Of a stretch of 6,875 nucleotides of DNA, positions 5,041-6,875 are shown piece after piece. How positions within the stretch are numbered: position 1 is the stretch's first letter; each line of letters starts with the position of its first letter. The notes beneath the pieces were generated by a model, which did no database searches, was not told the origin of the DNA, and worked only from the letters and a program-made list of their open reading frames with translations. This DNA is from Clostridiaceae bacterium (GTDB lineage Bacteria > Bacillota > Clostridia > Acetivibrionales > DTU013), in assembly GCA_012799845.1 (NCBI GenBank), contig JAAZKL010000161.1:1-6875 (forward strand), given 5' to 3'. The position numbers and the translations under genes are program-made.

Positions 5041-6875
5041 ATGGATATGGATAAATTTACAGAAAAGGCGCAGCAGGCCATCGGGACTGCGCAGGAAATA
5101 GCATTGAGGATGAACCACCAGCAGGTGGACGGCGAGCATCTGCATATGGCGCTTCTGACCCAGGAGGACGGGCTGATACCCAAACTGATCAGCTATATGG
5201 GCATCGACACAGGACTCCTTGCCAGGGACGTGCAGAAAGAACTGGATAAGCTTCCCGCAGTATACGGCACGAGCGCGTCCGGGTTGTACGCAACCAGAAG
5301 GCTGAACCAGATATTGCTTCAGGCTGCCGATGAGGCAGACAGGTTCAAGGATGAATACGCCGGAGTTGAACATATATACCTGGCGCTGCTGAAGGAAAGA
5401 GGCACGCCTTCGACTGATATTTTCAGGAGGAACGGGATCAGCAGGGAGAATTTCCTGTCAGCGCTCGGAAAGGTCAGGAGCAATCAGCGGATCACATCAA
5501 AGAATCCGGAGGAAACATATGAAGCACTGGCCAGGTTTGGCAGGGACCTGGTGGACATGGCGCGCAAAGGAAAGCTGGACCCTGTTATTGGCAGGGATTC
5601 GGAAATCAGGCGTGTCATCAGGATCCTGTCCAGGAGGACAAAAAACAATCCCGTCCTGATCGGCGAACCTGGCGTCGGCAAAACGGCGGTAGTCGAAGGG
5701 CTTGCGCAGAGGATCCTGAAGGGCGATGTGCCTGAGGGGCTGAAGGATAAAACGATTTTTGCACTTGATATGGGTTCGCTGATAGCAGGGGCGAAATACA
5801 GGGGCGAATTCGAGGAGAGGCTCAAGGCGGTCCTGAAGGAAGTCGAGAAGTCCGAGGGCAGGATCATCATGTTCATAGACGAACTTCACAACATAGTCGG
5901 GGCAGGGAAGGCCGAAGGCGCCATGGATGCGGGGAACATGCTCAAACCGATGCTTGCCAGGGGAGAACTCCGCTGTATAGGGGCGACCACCCTGGATGAA
6001 TACAGGAAATACATCGAAAAGGATGCGGCGCTTGAGAGGAGATTCCAGCCGGTGCTGGTGGAGCAACCGGATGTCGAGGATACGATATCGATCCTCAGGG
6101 GGCTGAAGGAGAGATTTGAGATACACCATGGAGTGAGGATAACCGATAATGCGATAATTGCATGCGCCGTGCTGTCGAACCGCTACATCAGCGACCGTTT
6201 CCTTCCTGACAAGGCCATCGACCTGATGGATGAGGCCGCTGCCATGATACGTACCGAAATAGACAGCATGCCTGCCGAACTGGACGAGATCAGCAGGAGG
6301 ATCATGCAGCTTGAGATCGAGAGGCAGGCGTTGAAAAAGGAGACTGACAGAAACTCGCTTGAAAGGCTGGCCGTGCTCGAAAAGGAGATAGCGGCGCTGA
6401 AGGAACAGTCAGACCTGGCAAAGGCGCAGTGGGAGAGTGAAAAGAGCGCGCTCGTCAGGGAGAAGGAACTGAAGCAGCAGATAGAGGAGACGAAACGACT
6501 GATAGAGGAAGCCGAGCGCAGGTATGACCTGGATGAACTTGCTGTGCTCAAGCACGGCCGGCTGCCTGAACTCGAAAGGCAGCTGCAGGCCGAGAAGGAA
6601 AAGCAAAAGGCGACCGGGAAAAAGCGATTGCTCAAGGAAGAAGTGACAGAGGAGGAAATCGCGGAGATCGTATCCAGGTGGACCGGCATACCTGTAACTA
6701 AGCTTGTGGAGAGCGAACGGGACAAGTTGCTCAACCTGGGAGAGATACTCCACAGGCGCGTGGTCGGGCAGGATGAAGCGGTGGAAGCCGTAGCCGGGGC
6801 TGTGCTTCGTGCACGCTCGGGACTGAAGGATCCGCGCAGACCGATCGGCTCATTCATATTCATCGGTCCGACGGG
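5041..6875 (+). CDS. clpB: ATP-dependent chaperone ClpB (3' end outside window)
   Basis: ClpB is a hexameric AAA+ unfoldase that threads aggregated proteins through its pore together with DnaK. The frame is open from 5041 to the window end, giving 611 complete codons of about 860 expected. The N domain (about 3-145) shows its two Clp_N repeats (FTEKAQQAIGTAQEIA...GEHLHMALL and ILLQAADEADRFKD...VEHIYLALL). The first ATPase domain follows with DPVIGRDSEI (180-189), Walker A GEPGVGKT (208-215), Walker B IIMFIDE (275-281), sensor GATT (314-317) and the ALERRF arginine finger (330-335). A long coiled-coil middle domain (about 410-525, rich in Glu, Lys, Leu and Arg) sets ClpB apart from ClpC and ClpA. 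The linker SRWTGIPVTKL (545-555) and VVGQDEAV (574-581) begin the second ATPase domain, and the window stops inside its Walker A (IGPTG). All visible catalytic residues are intact. It is the second gene of the CtsR operon. Confidence 0.98.
   Translation, partial: MDMDKFTEKAQQAIGTAQEIALRMNHQQVDGEHLHMALLTQEDGLIPKLISYMGIDTGLLARDVQKELDKLPAVYGTSASGLYATRRLNQILLQAADEADRFKDEYAGVEHIYLALLKERGTPSTDIFRRNGISRENFLSALGKVRSNQRITSKNPEETYEALARFGRDLVDMARKGKLDPVIGRDSEIRRVIRILSRRTKNNPVLIGEPGVGKTAVVEGLAQRILKGDVPEGLKDKTIFALDMGSLIAGAKYRGEFEERLKAVLKEVEKSEGRIIMFIDELHNIVGAGKAEGAMDAGNMLKPMLARGELRCIGATTLDEYRKYIEKDAALERRFQPVLVEQPDVEDTISILRGLKERFEIHHGVRITDNAIIACAVLSNRYISDRFLPDKAIDLMDEAAAMIRTEIDSMPAELDEISRRIMQLEIERQALKKETDRNSLERLAVLEKEIAALKEQSDLAKAQWESEKSALVREKELKQQIEETKRLIEEAERRYDLDELAVLKHGRLPELERQLQAEKEKQKATGKKRLLKEEVTEEEIAEIVSRWTGIPVTKLVESERDKLLNLGEILHRRVVGQDEAVEAVAGAVLRARSGLKDPRRPIGSFIFIGPT

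Noticed and set aside
5484..6863. Several long - strand frames opposite clpB
   Set aside because: They are exactly antisense to the conserved ATPase and coiled-coil regions of clpB, and their serine- or leucine-rich proteins are typical of shadows.
5041..6875. ClpC instead of ClpB
   Set aside because: The middle domain between the two ATPase domains is over 100 residues of coiled coil, as in ClpB; ClpC has a much shorter one.

Overview
The window reads entirely on the + strand and looks like a chromosomal segment of a Gram-positive anaerobe of the Clostridia type. The reasons are strong GGAGG-type ribosome sites, a near-consensus CtsR heat-shock operator (a Firmicutes regulator), heavy use of AGG for arginine and ATA for isoleucine, and moderate GC with AT-rich promoter islands. 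There is no sign of a phage, transposon, CRISPR array or RNA gene.

Left part (1-1016): the 3' end of an HD-superfamily hydrolase-like gene is followed by six degenerate copies of a 19-bp tandem repeat, the first of which contains that gene's stop codon. Next comes a 199-aa protein of unknown function, with a faint resemblance to the ATP-grasp domain of PEP synthase / pyruvate phosphate dikinase. Middle part (1209-2207): a cytoplasmic-looking protein with three DxDGDG-type (FG-GAP/VCBS-like) calcium-loop motifs and a C-terminal domain I cannot name. After a 175-bp AT-rich intergenic region with a strong extended -10 promoter and two inverted repeats comes a 460-aa membrane protein (2383-3765). 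It joins a PP2C-fold domain that has lost its metal-binding residues to one transmembrane helix, an acidic linker and a C-terminal LysM domain. This is the most unusual protein in the window: it could link the cell wall outside to a non-catalytic phosphatase-like domain inside.

Right part (3871-6875): a rho-independent terminator closes the LysM gene's unit. Immediately after it lies a sigma-A promoter overlaid by a CtsR operator, driving a two-gene protein quality-control operon. The first gene encodes a zinc-finger-less (CbpA-like) J-domain protein. The second is clpB, the AAA+ disaggregase, cut off by the window end at the second Walker A motif. J-proteins feed substrates to DnaK, which then recruits ClpB, so the pairing under one stress operator makes functional sense.
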